Shown here one piece after another: positions 10,877 to 21,083 of a DNA stretch of 64,000 nt. The stretch is from Eunapius fragilis. Lineage: Eukaryota > Porifera > Demospongiae > Spongillida > Spongillidae. The notes beneath the pieces were generated by a model. That model searched no databases and was not told the DNA's origin. It saw only the letters and a list, made by a program, of their open reading frames with translations. Every line of letters begins with the position of its first letter. Position 1 is the first letter of the stretch. The position numbers and the translations under genes are program-made. The stretch spans positions 6,736,673 through 6,800,672 of the forward strand of contig OY811973.1 in the NCBI GenBank assembly GCA_963681505.1, written 5' to 3'.

Positions 10877-13800
10877 ATGTCTGAGCAAGAAATCGTGAAA
10901 AAGAAGCGGATACGCACCGGTCATCGGGGTTCCGTTAAACGTATTACATCGCAGGCACAGGAAATGCTGGAGGGCGAAATAAACGTAGCGAAGCTTACCC
11001 AATATTTGACGTCACTCAAAGACAAGCTCGGAATCATTTCGACGCTTGATAGCGAAATTCTGGTCGCGACCGAAGAACAAGATGACATCGCCAACGAAAT
11101 TGAGCAAGCTGACATAACAAGAGAGTTGATCGAGACAACGATGATGGAGATTCAAGGAGCGCTTTCGGATTTGACCTCCTCACGAGGACGTGCAGCGCAA
11201 AACATTCCAGCGAATGGACAAACCGATGCGCAACCACGGGAAACGACCACGTCATCCTCCACAGAAGTACCATCTTCAGGTAATCAGAGTCAACAGCGAA
11301 CAGCGGAAACTACTCGAGATTCAAGTGACACCACGCCTGGCAACGCGGAACCTGCAGTTCATGTCAACACAGGATCTACCTCTAGTAAAGTAAGACTTCC
11401 AAAACTGGAACTAAGGAGATTTGATGGTGAACTAACAGAATGGACGGCATTTTGGGATTCGTATGAATTGGCTATCCATAACAGCACAGAATTATCTGCG
11501 ATTGACAAGTTCACTTACCTTCGGTCTCTGTTAGAGGGTCCTGCAGCAACTGCAATAGCTGGCTTGACACTTTCATCCCCAAACTACGCTGAGGCAATAA
11601 CTATCCTGAAGAAACGTTTTGGCAACAAGCAGGCGATAGTAAGCAGACACATGGACACGCTTATGAACTTGGAGGCAGTGGCTTCACAGAACAACTACAA
11701 GGGACTCAGGCAGCTGTACAACCTTATGGAGTCTCACGTACGAGGCTTGCATGCTCTTGGGATTCCATCGTCATCCTTTGGTACATTGTTGGCATCTGTC
11801 TTCATGAACAAGCTCCCACCAGAACTTAGACTCACCGTCAGCAGAGAAGTTGTTGAGGATAAGTGGGAACTAGACGCAGTGATGAAGATAGTTGAGAAGG
11901 AAATCGATGCCAGGGAGAGAGCAGCTGCGAGTTTGTGTATGGGTGGTAAAAGACAGAGCAGAGAGCAACCTACGGTAGCTGCACTCCTGACGCCTTCGAC
12001 TGAGGGTTGCTGCTATTGTGGGCAGTCACATGTCCCAAATTCTTGTGGGATAGTGAGTAACCCGGAGGCACGAAAAAAGGCACTCTTGAAAGGTGGACGA
12101 TGCTTTGTGTGTCTGAAGAAGCATCACATGGCGAAGAAGTGCAGATCTCCTCTTCGATGTTCTACCTGCAATGGAAGACACCATTCCAGCATCTGCTCCG
12201 GAACGACTCAAGGCTCAAGTCCATCAGGTGCACTACCCTCCAGACAGACATCATCAACACAAGCACTGTCCTCACCACAATCGACAACACTGTCCATGTA
12301 CATTGACATGAAGAATCCTGTCCTCTTGCAGACCGCTACTGCAACTGTGTACTCCGCTGATAGACCCTATGCTACCACTGTCATCAGACTGATCCTCGAT
12401 AGCGGCAGCCAGAAGTCATACATCACAAATAAGCTTAGAGACTCTCTTAGGTTACCAAGGAAGCAGTCGCAAGCAGTGTCAATCAAGACGTTCGGGTCTC
12501 AAGTTGAGAGGGTGGAGACGTGTGATATTGTGGAGCTCAAATTCAAGGCAAAGATGGGGACGGACTTCGAGCTTTCCTTGTTTACTGTTCCCATGATTTG
12601 TGAGCCTCTATCTGGACAGCCAATAAATTGGGCAGTTGAGCGGTTTCCATACCTACAGGGACTTGATCTAGCTGATTCATGTGACTCAAGCGATGCACTA
12701 GAGTTGAGTATCTTGATTGGAGTGGACCAGTATTGGAAGGTCGCCACAGGAGGAATTCTGCGTGGCAACACCGGGCCTACAGCAATGGAGACGAAGTTAG
12801 GATGGGTTCTCTCTGGGCCTGTTCCTGGACTTAACCGTGATCCATCAATGGCATGTCTGACTTGCTCACATGTTTTGAAGGTTGATACATCCATCAACTC
12901 GGTACCACATCGACTCGCTGACTTGGAAAAGAAGCTGCAAGCATTCTGGGATTTAGACACTCTTGGGATAGTAGATGGTGAAAACTCTGTTTATGATAAG
13001 TTTGTTGAGAGCGTCTCATTTCAAGATGGTCGGTACTGCGTGAGTCTCCCTTGGAAGACACCACGTCCCATGCTCCCTGACAACTTTGAACTGAGCCAGA
13101 GAAGACTCTTCAACTTACTTAAGCGACTTCGTCAGACGCCACATGTCTTGACCCAGTATGATGCTGTTATTCGAGAACAGATCAACAGTGGCATAGTGGA
13201 AATCGTCGAAAACCCACACGATGGACCGATTGGAGCAACACACTACATTCCCCACCATGCTGTCATTAGGGAGGACAAAAAGACAACCAAGATGCGAATT
13301 GTATACGATGCTTCCGCCAAGAGCACTGGACCATCCCTTAATTGTTGCTTGTATGCTGGTCCAACCTTTGGCCAAAACATACTGGACATACTGATTCGGT
13401 TTCGTGTTTTTCAGATTGCAGTGACTGCGGATATTGAAAAGGCGTTTCTGATGGTATCTGTTGCAAGGGAGGACCGCGATGCACTGAGATTCCTCTGGGT
13501 TGACGACGTCACGGCACCACTACCCAGACTTGTCACATTGCGATTTGCTCGTGTTGTATTTGGCGTATCCTCAAGTCCCTTTCTGTTGAACGCCACGATC
13601 AGACGTCATGTGGAGGGCTATCGACTCAGCGATCCGTTGTTTGTGGAAAGGTTCATCCGTTCAATCTATGTCGATGACCTTACTTGTGGATCAGACAGTG
13701 AAGAAGGAGCTATTGAACTGTACACTAAGTCCAGGCAGTGTATGGCTGAAGCGGGACTCAACCTAAGGAAGTTCATCTCCAATTCGTCAGCTGTTCAAGC

Positions 13801-16462
13801 TCACATTTCTTCTCAAACATCATCCACAACAGAGATTGGTGATGGCCTACTCACACATGACGATGAATCCTACACGAAGACCACCCTAGGGGAGCATGAA
13901 CAGTCGGACAACTCTGGGACTGCGAAGGTGTTGGGGGTGAAGTGGAGACCAAGAGATGATGTCCTCATCTTTGATATCAGCAACCTTCACAGTATCGCTA
14001 CCATTACAGAACCCACCAAACGGAACATTATTGGGCTCTGTGCAAGGTTCTACGACCCTCTGGGATTTGTTTCGCCTGTAACAGTGCGATTTAAGATACT
14101 ATTCCAGGAAATTTGCGCTGCCAAGCTGGACTGGGATGCTCACTTAGATGGTGAATTACTGAAGAAGTGGAATGGATTGCTGTTGGGTCTTCGACAGTCA
14201 CAACCACTCTATGTTCCACGTTGCTACTTCCATGGTCTTGACAAGCCTACTTCTTGCAACCTCGTTGGGTTTTGTGACGCTTCAAAAAGGGCATATGCAG
14301 CAGTTGTTTACCTGAAAATGAGACTTGCAGATAAATGTGTCGTACGATTCGTAGTTTCAAGAACAAGGGTCGCCCCTCTGAACACGCAATCGATACCAAG
14401 GCTTGAATTGTTGGCTGCTCTTCTTCTTTCTCGACTATTATCCAGTGTAGCCAGTGCCCTAGGACCGGAGTTAGTACTTGGTGAACCAGTGTGTTATACT
14501 GACTCAAAAATTGCACTGTTCTGGATCAGGGGATATGAGAAAGAATGGAGACAGTTTGTTCAAAATCGTGTCAATGAAATTCGATCCTTGATTCCTACCA
14601 AGTATTGGCACCATTGTTCTGGCGAAACGAATCCGGCTGATCTTCCTTCAAGAGGAGTCGATCTTTCTGAGCTGACCGAGAGCACATTGTGGTTCACGAT
14701 ACCCCATCACATTTATGAACCTGAGCAATTGAACTGTGATTCTGCTTCAGAAGTTGTCCCAGAGGAGTGCTTGGCAGAACTGAAGACTGAGGCACGCCCT
14801 CAAGGCATCCATAACTTATTGACCCATGCTTCTGCTCGTCTGAACGATGCCATAAAGTGTGAAGACTTTAGTACGCTCAAACACCTTCTCAAGGTGACGG
14901 CTCTCGTAATGAAGTTCGTTGCGCTTCTAAGGTCAAGAGCAAAGGGTGAAGAGATGACAGCAATGATTAGCACAGTAGATATTGCTAATGCAGAGTTGAG
15001 CTGGATCAAGTTGTCACAAACCTTTGTGCATGACGAGAAGTTTAATGCACACTATCAACAACTTGTTGTATTTTGTGACAAAGATGGTGTTTGGAGATGC
15101 AAGGGGAGATTGCATCATGCTGACCTACCCGAATCAAGCAAGCATCCTATTCTTCTGGATAAGTCGAACTACTTCACCACGCTGATTGTGAGAGACTGCC
15201 ACGCTAGAGTTATGCACAGTGGAGTTAAGGCAACCCTCACTGAACTGCGGTCAAGGTTCTGGATAGTGAAGGGGAGACAATTTGTGCGGAGACTGGTACA
15301 TGAGTGTAAGGTTTGCAAACGGTTTAACTCCAAACCTATTGTTGGACCACCTCCTCCTCCTTTGCCTGACTTCAGAACACAAGTGTCACCGCCATTCAGT
15401 TTCACCGGTGTCGATTACATTGGGCCTCTGTTTTTGAGGAATGGTGATAAGATATGGATCTGTCTTTTCACTTGTTGCGTTGTTCGAGCTGTCCATTTGG
15501 AGTTAGTTCCAGACTTAACAGCAGAAGCGTTCATCCGATGCTTGAGGCGATTTACTGCTAGGCGCGGCATTCCCTGCAAGATTGTCTCAGACAACAGCAA
15601 GACATTTAGATCTGCCAGTAAGATGGTGACCTCGCTCCTAGGCATGCCAGAGACGCAACAGCATTTCAAGAACCTTCACATGCAATGGATGTTCATTCTG
15701 GAAAAGGCACCGTGGTGGGGAGGGTTCTATGAGAGGATGGTTCAGCTTGTTAAGAGATGCCTGTTGAAGGTCGTTGGGCAAGCCAGATTGTCACATGATG
15801 AATTGTTCACAGTTCTGGTGGAGGTCGAAGCCACTCTCAACTCTCGCCCCATTTCTTATGTGTCATCAGAGGACGTGGATGAACCGCTCACCCCATCCCA
15901 CTTGCTTGTTGGTCGCCGTCTGCTCAATTTACCTGATTCGGTGAACAGTGAGACAGACCCAGACTTCGGAACCAGTCCTGACCGAACTGGCCTGACGCAA
16001 CGGATGGTCTATCTAAACAGAATTTTGCACCACTTCTGGGAAAGATGGAAGGCTGAGTATCTCACCGGATTGAGAGAGAGTCACCGTAACTTGCAAGCAA
16101 GGCCTACCAACGATGCTATCACCGTGGGAGATGTAGTACTGATTCATGAGCCTAACAAACCAAGGTCCTTGTGGCGAATGGGTCGAGTTGAGGAGCTGCT
16201 ACATGGTTCAGATGGAAACGTAAGGGGGGCATCCCTACGCGTGCAATCAGGTGATAGACGTCCAATACTGTTGAGGCGACCTGTTCAGCACATCTATCCA
16301 CTCGAGACTGATGTTGTACCTTCAGGATTGCAAGAACCAGCCACTGACCAAGGAGAGCGTTTGGTTGATCCTATCATTGAGGAGGATAAGGATTCTCATC
16401 GTCCTAGAAGAGCAGCAGCCCAGGCCGCCAGATTTAGGATACAGGAATTACTGAATGATTGA
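10877..16462 (+). CDS. BEL/Pao Gag-Pol polyprotein (1861 aa)
   Basis: A single intact frame begins at the first ATG after the primer binding site. Domains in order, with approximate residues: Gag-like DUF1759 (190-330); Cys/His knuckles (375-445, CCYCGQSH and CRSPLRCSTC); aspartic protease with LILDSGSQKSYI (about 505); reverse transcriptase with MRIVYDASAK and catalytic YVDD (about 929); Pao-type connection and RNase H (VGFCDASKRA, about 1130); integrase zinc-binding His/Cys region (about 1440-1480); integrase core with acidic residues in VDYIGP (about 1510), SDNSKTF (about 1570) and GGFYERM (about 1617); C-terminal DUF5641-like region (VGDVVLIHEPNKP). No envelope gene is visible. The intact frame and near-identical LTRs suggest a recently active copy. 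Confidence 0.97.
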   Translation: MSEQEIVKKKRIRTGHRGSVKRITSQAQEMLEGEINVAKLTQYLTSLKDKLGIISTLDSEILVATEEQDDIANEIEQADITRELIETTMMEIQGALSDLTSSRGRAAQNIPANGQTDAQPRETTTSSSTEVPSSGNQSQQRTAETTRDSSDTTPGNAEPAVHVNTGSTSSKVRLPKLELRRFDGELTEWTAFWDSYELAIHNSTELSAIDKFTYLRSLLEGPAATAIAGLTLSSPNYAEAITILKKRFGNKQAIVSRHMDTLMNLEAVASQNNYKGLRQLYNLMESHVRGLHALGIPSSSFGTLLASVFMNKLPPELRLTVSREVVEDKWELDAVMKIVEKEIDARERAAASLCMGGKRQSREQPTVAALLTPSTEGCCYCGQSHVPNSCGIVSNPEARKKALLKGGRCFVCLKKHHMAKKCRSPLRCSTCNGRHHSSICSGTTQGSSPSGALPSRQTSSTQALSSPQSTTLSMYIDMKNPVLLQTATATVYSADRPYATTVIRLILDSGSQKSYITNKLRDSLRLPRKQSQAVSIKTFGSQVERVETCDIVELKFKAKMGTDFELSLFTVPMICEPLSGQPINWAVERFPYLQGLDLADSCDSSDALELSILIGVDQYWKVATGGILRGNTGPTAMETKLGWVLSGPVPGLNRDPSMACLTCSHVLKVDTSINSVPHRLADLEKKLQAFWDLDTLGIVDGENSVYDKFVESVSFQDGRYCVSLPWKTPRPMLPDNFELSQRRLFNLLKRLRQTPHVLTQYDAVIREQINSGIVEIVENPHDGPIGATHYIPHHAVIREDKKTTKMRIVYDASAKSTGPSLNCCLYAGPTFGQNILDILIRFRVFQIAVTADIEKAFLMVSVAREDRDALRFLWVDDVTAPLPRLVTLRFARVVFGVSSSPFLLNATIRRHVEGYRLSDPLFVERFIRSIYVDDLTCGSDSEEGAIELYTKSRQCMAEAGLNLRKFISNSSAVQAHISSQTSSTTEIGDGLLTHDDESYTKTTLGEHEQSDNSGTAKVLGVKWRPRDDVLIFDISNLHSIATITEPTKRNIIGLCARFYDPLGFVSPVTVRFKILFQEICAAKLDWDAHLDGELLKKWNGLLLGLRQSQPLYVPRCYFHGLDKPTSCNLVGFCDASKRAYAAVVYLKMRLADKCVVRFVVSRTRVAPLNTQSIPRLELLAALLLSRLLSSVASALGPELVLGEPVCYTDSKIALFWIRGYEKEWRQFVQNRVNEIRSLIPTKYWHHCSGETNPADLPSRGVDLSELTESTLWFTIPHHIYEPEQLNCDSASEVVPEECLAELKTEARPQGIHNLLTHASARLNDAIKCEDFSTLKHLLKVTALVMKFVALLRSRAKGEEMTAMISTVDIANAELSWIKLSQTFVHDEKFNAHYQQLVVFCDKDGVWRCKGRLHHADLPESSKHPILLDKSNYFTTLIVRDCHARVMHSGVKATLTELRSRFWIVKGRQFVRRLVHECKVCKRFNSKPIVGPPPPPLPDFRTQVSPPFSFTGVDYIGPLFLRNGDKIWICLFTCCVVRAVHLELVPDLTAEAFIRCLRRFTARRGIPCKIVSDNSKTFRSASKMVTSLLGMPETQQHFKNLHMQWMFILEKAPWWGGFYERMVQLVKRCLLKVVGQARLSHDELFTVLVEVEATLNSRPISYVSSEDVDEPLTPSHLLVGRRLLNLPDSVNSETDPDFGTSPDRTGLTQRMVYLNRILHHFWERWKAEYLTGLRESHRNLQARPTNDAITVGDVVLIHEPNKPRSLWRMGRVEELLHGSDGNVRGASLRVQSGDRRPILLRRPVQHIYPLETDVVPSGLQEPATDQGERLVDPIIEEDKDSHRPRRAAAQAARFRIQELLND

Positions 16463-16505
16463 ACCCTTTGTTAACCATGTCCCTTGTTGACCAGCTATGC
16501 CAGTC

Positions 16506-16514
16506 AAGGGGGAG
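16506..16514 (+). promoter_or_regulatory. Polypurine tract of BEL/Pao element
   Basis: AAGGGGGAG abuts the 3' LTR, the position expected for the plus-strand primer. Confidence 0.85.
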
Positions 16515-16647
16515 TGTCTGATATTTAGTTGTTACGTAATAATTGTAATGTGTATTGCGTGACTCATTATTCCTTTGAACGTGAAGTGAGGGTGGATTGT
16601 CGCGTACGGAATCTACAGTGATCCTGCGATTGTAAAGATCTTGCACA
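16515..16647 (+). repeat. BEL/Pao 3' LTR
   Basis: 133 bp, with one substitution relative to the 5' LTR. It is followed directly by the second GCCTT target duplicate at 16648-16652. Confidence 0.97.
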
Positions 16648-16789
16648 GCCTTGGAAGCCATGTTGGTGAGGAACACCTTCACCAGAAAGCCACTCCCAAT
16701 GATGACATCATCGGACATGACCAAACGGAGAGCTATCTCTGTGGTGGCTGAGAGATATGAGCAGACTGCATACCACCATGACTTTTACT

Positions 16790-17205
16790 AGTTGCCCTCC
16801 ATTACTTAACCCTCTCCACCACCCATTACTTAACCCTCTCTCCACCAGCCATTACTTAATCCTCTTTCGATCCACATACGATTACATAACCTCTGCACTA
16901 GCCAATACTTAACTCTCTCTCCACCAATCATTACGTTAACCCTCTCTCCACCACCCATTACTTAACCCTCTCTCCACCAGCCATTACTTAACCCTCTCTC
17001 TACCAGCCATTACTTAACCCTCTCTCATTACATTAACCCTCTCCACAAACCATTACTAAACTCTCTCCATCAACCATTACATAAGTCGCTCCACCAGCCA
17101 TTACTTAACCCTCTCTCCACCAGCCATTACTTAACTCTCTCTCTACCAACCATTACTTAACCCACTCTCCACCAGCCATTACTTAACCCTCTCTCCATCA
17201 ACCAT
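16790..17205. repeat. 26-bp minisatellite, transglutaminase intron (copy 1)
   Basis: Degenerate units of the type CCATTACTTAACCCTCTCTC plus CACCAG, with shorter variants. It lies in the intron between the His/Asp exon and barrel 1. The homologous array in copy 2 spans about 61165-61600. Confidence 0.9.
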
Positions 17206-17884
17206 TGCTCAGCTTGTCTTTAACCCAACAATTCATGCACACCCTTTCAGACTACACACTTACGCAACAGAGGAACACATCCGATGGCCTTATAATCCAA
17301 GGTGATGTCCTGATGGGCCACACCCCCTCCCACAGCTTTCGTACACACCTTCCTGACAACAAGAGATGGGTCTACGTCTGCAAGGCTCAACCTCTTGTCC
17401 CCGTGGAGCAAGTAGGAGTGCACTGAACCTCCCAGCACACCGGCCACCCTCTCCACGTTGTACTTCATTCCAAGACCCCTCTTTACGGCCAGCTGTGGGG
17501 CGGGACCAAGGGGAACGCCCCTTGCTCCTGCTCCTCCCACTGGGGCGAGGCATCCAGCACCTGCTAGCCGCCAAAGCCCTTGGGTAGGTCTGGGTGCGCT
17601 CAGTAGACCTCATTCAAAACGTGATACTGCCTGGTAGGTCACATGACAGCCACATATGGATTAGAGGAAGATAGTTACATGTAGATCACATAAGTGATAG
17701 TGGAGATGGTGGAAGGGATCACACAGACATTAGTGACTAACCAGACAGAAGTAGGACTGGGGACCTCTCTACCATCTTCAGTAAAATACTGAACGATGTT
17801 ATTCCCAACGGATGAGCAGGCAGAGCCATTTATGGTAACTGAGCGAGTGGGGATACCTATGGAGCACAGCACTGTGGGAAGGAA

Positions 17885-19680
17885 GGTCAGATTAGCTCAT
17901 CCCCTCACTCCATACCCTTAGTCCATCCCCACACCCCATACCCTAAGTTCATCCCCTCACCCTATACCCTTAGTTCATCCCATCACCCCATACCGTTAGT
18001 TCATCCCATCACCCCATACCCTTAGTTCATCACCTCACCCCATACCCTTAGTTCATCCCCTCACCCCATACCCTTAGTTCATCCCTTCACCCCATACCCT
18101 TAGTTCATCCCATCACCCCATACCCTTAGTTCATCCCCTTACCCCATACCCTTAGTTCATCCCCTCACCCCATACCCTTAGTTCATCCCATCACCCCATA
18201 CCCTTAGTTCATCCTCTCACCCCATACCTTAGTTCATCCCCTCACCCCATACCCTTAGTTCATCACCTCACCCCATACCCTTAGTTCATCTTCTCACCCC
18301 ATACCCTTAGTTCATCCCCTCACCCCATACCCTTAGTTCACCCCCTCACCCCATACCCTTAGTTCATCACCTCACCCCATACCCAATAGTTCATCTTCTC
18401 ACCCCATACCCTTAGTTCACCCCCTCACCCCATACCTTAGTTCATCCCCTCACCCCATATCCTTAGTTCATCTTCTCACCCCATACCCTTAGTTCATCCT
18501 CTCACCCATACCCTTAGTTCATCCTCTCACTCCATACCCTTAGTTCATCCTCTCACCCCATACCCTTAGTTCATCTTTTCACCCCATACCCTTAGTTCAT
18601 CCCCTCACCCCATACCCTTAGTTCATCCCCTCACCCATACCCTTAGTTCATCCCCTCACCCCATACCCTTAGTTCATCCCCACACCACATACCCTTAGTT
18701 CATCCCCTCACCCCATACCCTTAGTTCATCCCCTCACCCCATACCCTTAGTTCTTCCCCTCACCCCATACCCTTAGTTCATCCCCTCACCCCATACCCTT
18801 AGTTCATCCCCTCACCCCATACCCTTAGTTCATCCCCACACCCCATACCCTTAGTTCATCCCTTCACCCCATACCCTTAGTTCATCCCCTCACCCCATAC
18901 CCTTAGTTCATCCCCTCACCCCATACCCTTAGTTCATCCCCTCACCCCATACCCTTAGTTCATCCCCTCACTCCATACCCTTAGTTCATCCCCTCACCCC
19001 ATACCCTTAGTTCATCCCCTCACCCCATACCCTTAGTTCATCCCATCACCCCATACCCTTAGTTCATCCCCTCACCCCATACCCTTAGTTCATCCCATCA
19101 CCCCATACCCTTAGTTCATCCTCTCAACCCATACCCTTAGTTCATCCCCTCACCCCATACCCTTAGTTCATCCCCTCACCCCATACCCTTAGTTCATCCC
19201 TTCACCCCATACCCTTAGTTCATCCCCTCACCCCATACCCTTAGTTCATCCCCACACCACATACCCTTAGTTCATCCCCTCACCCCATACCCTTAGTTCA
19301 TCCCATCACCCCATACCCTTAGTTCATCCCCTCACCCCATACCCTTAGTTCATCCCATCACCCCAACCCTTAGTTCATCCCCTCACCCCATACCCTTAGT
19401 TCATCCCCTCACCCCATACCCTAAGTTCATCCCTTCACTCCATACCCTTAGTTCATCACCTCACCCCATACCCTTAGTTCATCCCCTCACTCCATACCCT
19501 TAGTTCATCCTCTCACCCCATACCCTTAGTTCATCACCTCACCCCATACCCTTAGTTCATCCCCTCACCCCATACCCTTAGTTCATCTCCTCACCCCATA
19601 CCCTTAGTTCATCCCCTCACCCCATACCCTTAGTTCATCCCCTCACCCCATACCCTTAGTTCATCCTCTCACCCATACAC
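17885..19680. repeat. Large 26-bp minisatellite, about 68 units (copy 1)
   Basis: Units are CACCCCATACCCTTAGTTCA plus TCCCCT with scattered substitutions and a few one- or two-base indels. The array fills the intron between the active-site exon remnant and the GIPTRSV exon. Copy 2 has about 23 units at 62275-62890, so the array is highly variable in length. Confidence 0.97.
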
Positions 19681-19725
19681 CATCCCTTCACTCACATGTG
19701 GTCAGTACATCAGAGGACACCCATA

Positions 19726-19962
19726 GAGGGGAGGAGGGGAGGAGAGAGGGAGGAGGGGAGGAGAGAGGGAGGAGGGGAGGAGAGAGGGAGGAGGGGAGGA
19801 GAGAGGGGGTGAGGGGAGGAGAGACGGAGGAGGGAGGAGAGAGGGAAGAGGGGAGGAGAGAGGGAGGAGGGGAGGAGAGAGGGAGGAGGGAGGAGAGAGG
19901 GAGGAGAGAGGGATGAGGGGAGGAGAGAGGGGGAGGGGAGGAGAGAGGGAGGAGAGAGGAGT
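19726..19962. repeat. Purine-rich (GGAGGAGAGAGGGA)n tract (copy 1)
   Basis: A strand-asymmetric purine tract of 17-18-bp units. Read on the gene strand it is a long pyrimidine tract directly in front of the transglutaminase active-site exon remnant. The copy 2 equivalent is 62938-63155. Confidence 0.95.
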
Positions 19963-20914
19963 AGATTAATTGAACAACGGAGGCCAATTTCTCACTAGTG
20001 TTCCACAGGTTAAAGATGACAGTGATATCAATACTCTTCTCCACCACCATCACATGACCTCCTCTGTCCAAACTGAGCACCATATAATACCTACAGGCAG
20101 AAGACAATCCCATGGTACCAACTCTCAGGTGCACACCCTCCCCTTCCCCATCCCCCCAACCAACCCCACGTATCCTATCAATGGTATGCTGAAAACACCA
20201 CATGCAGCTGTATTCAGAAACCACTTACGACTGGGCCACTGTGGTTATCGAACCAATGACAACAGCTTGCCATAGCACACACACACACACACACGCACAA
20301 TATAACACATACACACATACACATGCACATGCACACACACACACCTCCGATGAGGACATCAGCAGGTGTACTAAGCTCCACCCTGATCCTGTTCCCTTCC
20401 ACCCCGGCTACAGCGTCCACTTGGAAGCAGTGGTGCTTCTTGGACAAGCTACGAGCGCCGAGGTTAAATGTGGCCTGAGCAGTGAACTTGGTGCTAGAGG
20501 GGAGGCTCTTCCCCAGGAGGAGGAAGAAGGTGAAGGGATGTCCCCTCCTAACGATGAGGCCACCACCAACGTATTGGTCCGTCTGGTGGGTCCGACGATT
20601 GAGATAGGTGTTCAGGTCTACACCAATGAGAGTGTTCATGATGGAGAGGCTCTCCTGGTGGTCTTTGCCCCCAACCATGAAGAAGTCCATCAGTGAACTG
20701 GGGCCATCCATGCTCTCCCTTGTTTGCATCACTGTGACCTACAAAGGAGGTGTGGCCTCGTCACATTATTCCCCCTCCCCCCCCATAAGGTGAGCATAGT
20801 GTCGTGCCCAGACCCAACTGTGCATACGAATTATGTCTCAGATACATTTTACCATCTAACAAGTAAAGCAGGTGAACATTACACCCTCCCTTAAGTGAGA
20901 TGAACTTCTACTTG

Positions 20915-21060
20915 CATGTATGGCTAATAATAAATTCAGTATAGCTTTATGATGGATAGCCCAATTTAGAATGCATAAGGATAGAAAATCAAAAAATTTG
21001 AAAACTTGAAAAACTACCCAGAAGGGTGATTTGCTGGACACTGTCCCATATAATTATAAA
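20915..21060. repeat. Dispersed repeat, also at 25078-25225
   Basis: The block starting TGGCTAATAATAAATTCAGT and ending around GGGTGATTTGCTGG recurs at 25078-25225 with moderate divergence, in the same orientation. Both include AAAACTTGAAAAA. It is an interspersed element of unknown class. Confidence 0.6.
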
Positions 21061-21083
21061 CAAATGCAGTAACCATGGGTTAC

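Larger units (their letters stand above)
10714..16647 (+). mobile_element. Complete BEL/Pao LTR retrotransposon
   Basis: The element is 5934 bp. It is bounded by two 133-bp LTRs that start TGTCTGATAT and end TTGCACA, and by a 5-bp target duplication GCCTT (10709-10713 and 16648-16652). It has a primer-binding-site-like TGG directly after the left LTR, a purine tract directly before the right LTR, and one uninterrupted 1861-codon frame. The LTRs differ at a single position (CGCGTGAC against TGCGTGAC), so insertion was recent. It sits in the opposite orientation inside a transglutaminase exon. The homologous site at 61013-61017 is empty. Confidence 0.98.
9032..20732 (-). pseudogene. Transglutaminase, interrupted pseudogene (copy 1)
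   Basis: Minus-strand exons spell a transglutaminase in order: N-terminal sandwich (20732-20345, LNRRTHQTDQY and LIVRRGHPF; 20090-19996, ITVIFNLW), remnant of the active-site exon (about 19725-19696, LWVSSDVLTT), GIPTRSV exon (17871-17742), His/Asp exon (17630-17264), barrel 1 (16747-16648 plus 10713-10599, and 10040-9913) and barrel 2 with the stop (9804-9644, 9173-9032). The GT-AG boundaries I placed agree in phase almost throughout. Lesions: the BEL/Pao element splits the barrel-1 exon; TGA (17600-17602) and TAG (17564-17566) fall in the His/Asp exon; that exon is 367 nt against 368 in copy 2, a frameshift near 17530. The active-site Cys of the usual GQCWVFA motif is not present. The family cross-links Gln to Lys side chains. 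Confidence 0.8.
1..20800. repeat. Large segmental duplication, copy 1
   Basis: This stretch repeats at 50227-64000 in the same orientation and gene order. The first bases align with 50227 onward, and position 20800 aligns with 64000. Much of the sequence is a near-identical base-by-base match, for example the reverse transcriptase part at 6219-7002 against 56507-57290. Copy 1 is longer for two reasons visible in the sequence: a 5.9-kb BEL/Pao insertion (10714-16647) and a longer 26-bp minisatellite (about 1.8 kb against 0.6 kb). Its left limit lies outside the window. It may be a genuine tandem copy or an uncollapsed second haplotype. Confidence 0.95.

Noticed and set aside
17885..19680. Regularly spaced repeats that could be mistaken for a CRISPR array
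   Set aside because: Units are directly tandem without unique spacers, lie in a eukaryotic intron, and vary in number between copies.
19690..19730. Possible active-site Cys in TATGGGTGT (Y-G-C)
   Set aside because: That frame runs into TGA within a few codons and is not the frame that splices correctly to GIPTRSV; the correct frame reads LWVSSDVLTT.
19688..20224. 178-codon minus-strand frame with SLLPLSSPPP repeats
   Set aside because: Most of it is the purine/pyrimidine tract. Only the first and last parts overlap genuine transglutaminase exons, which are separated by splice sites.
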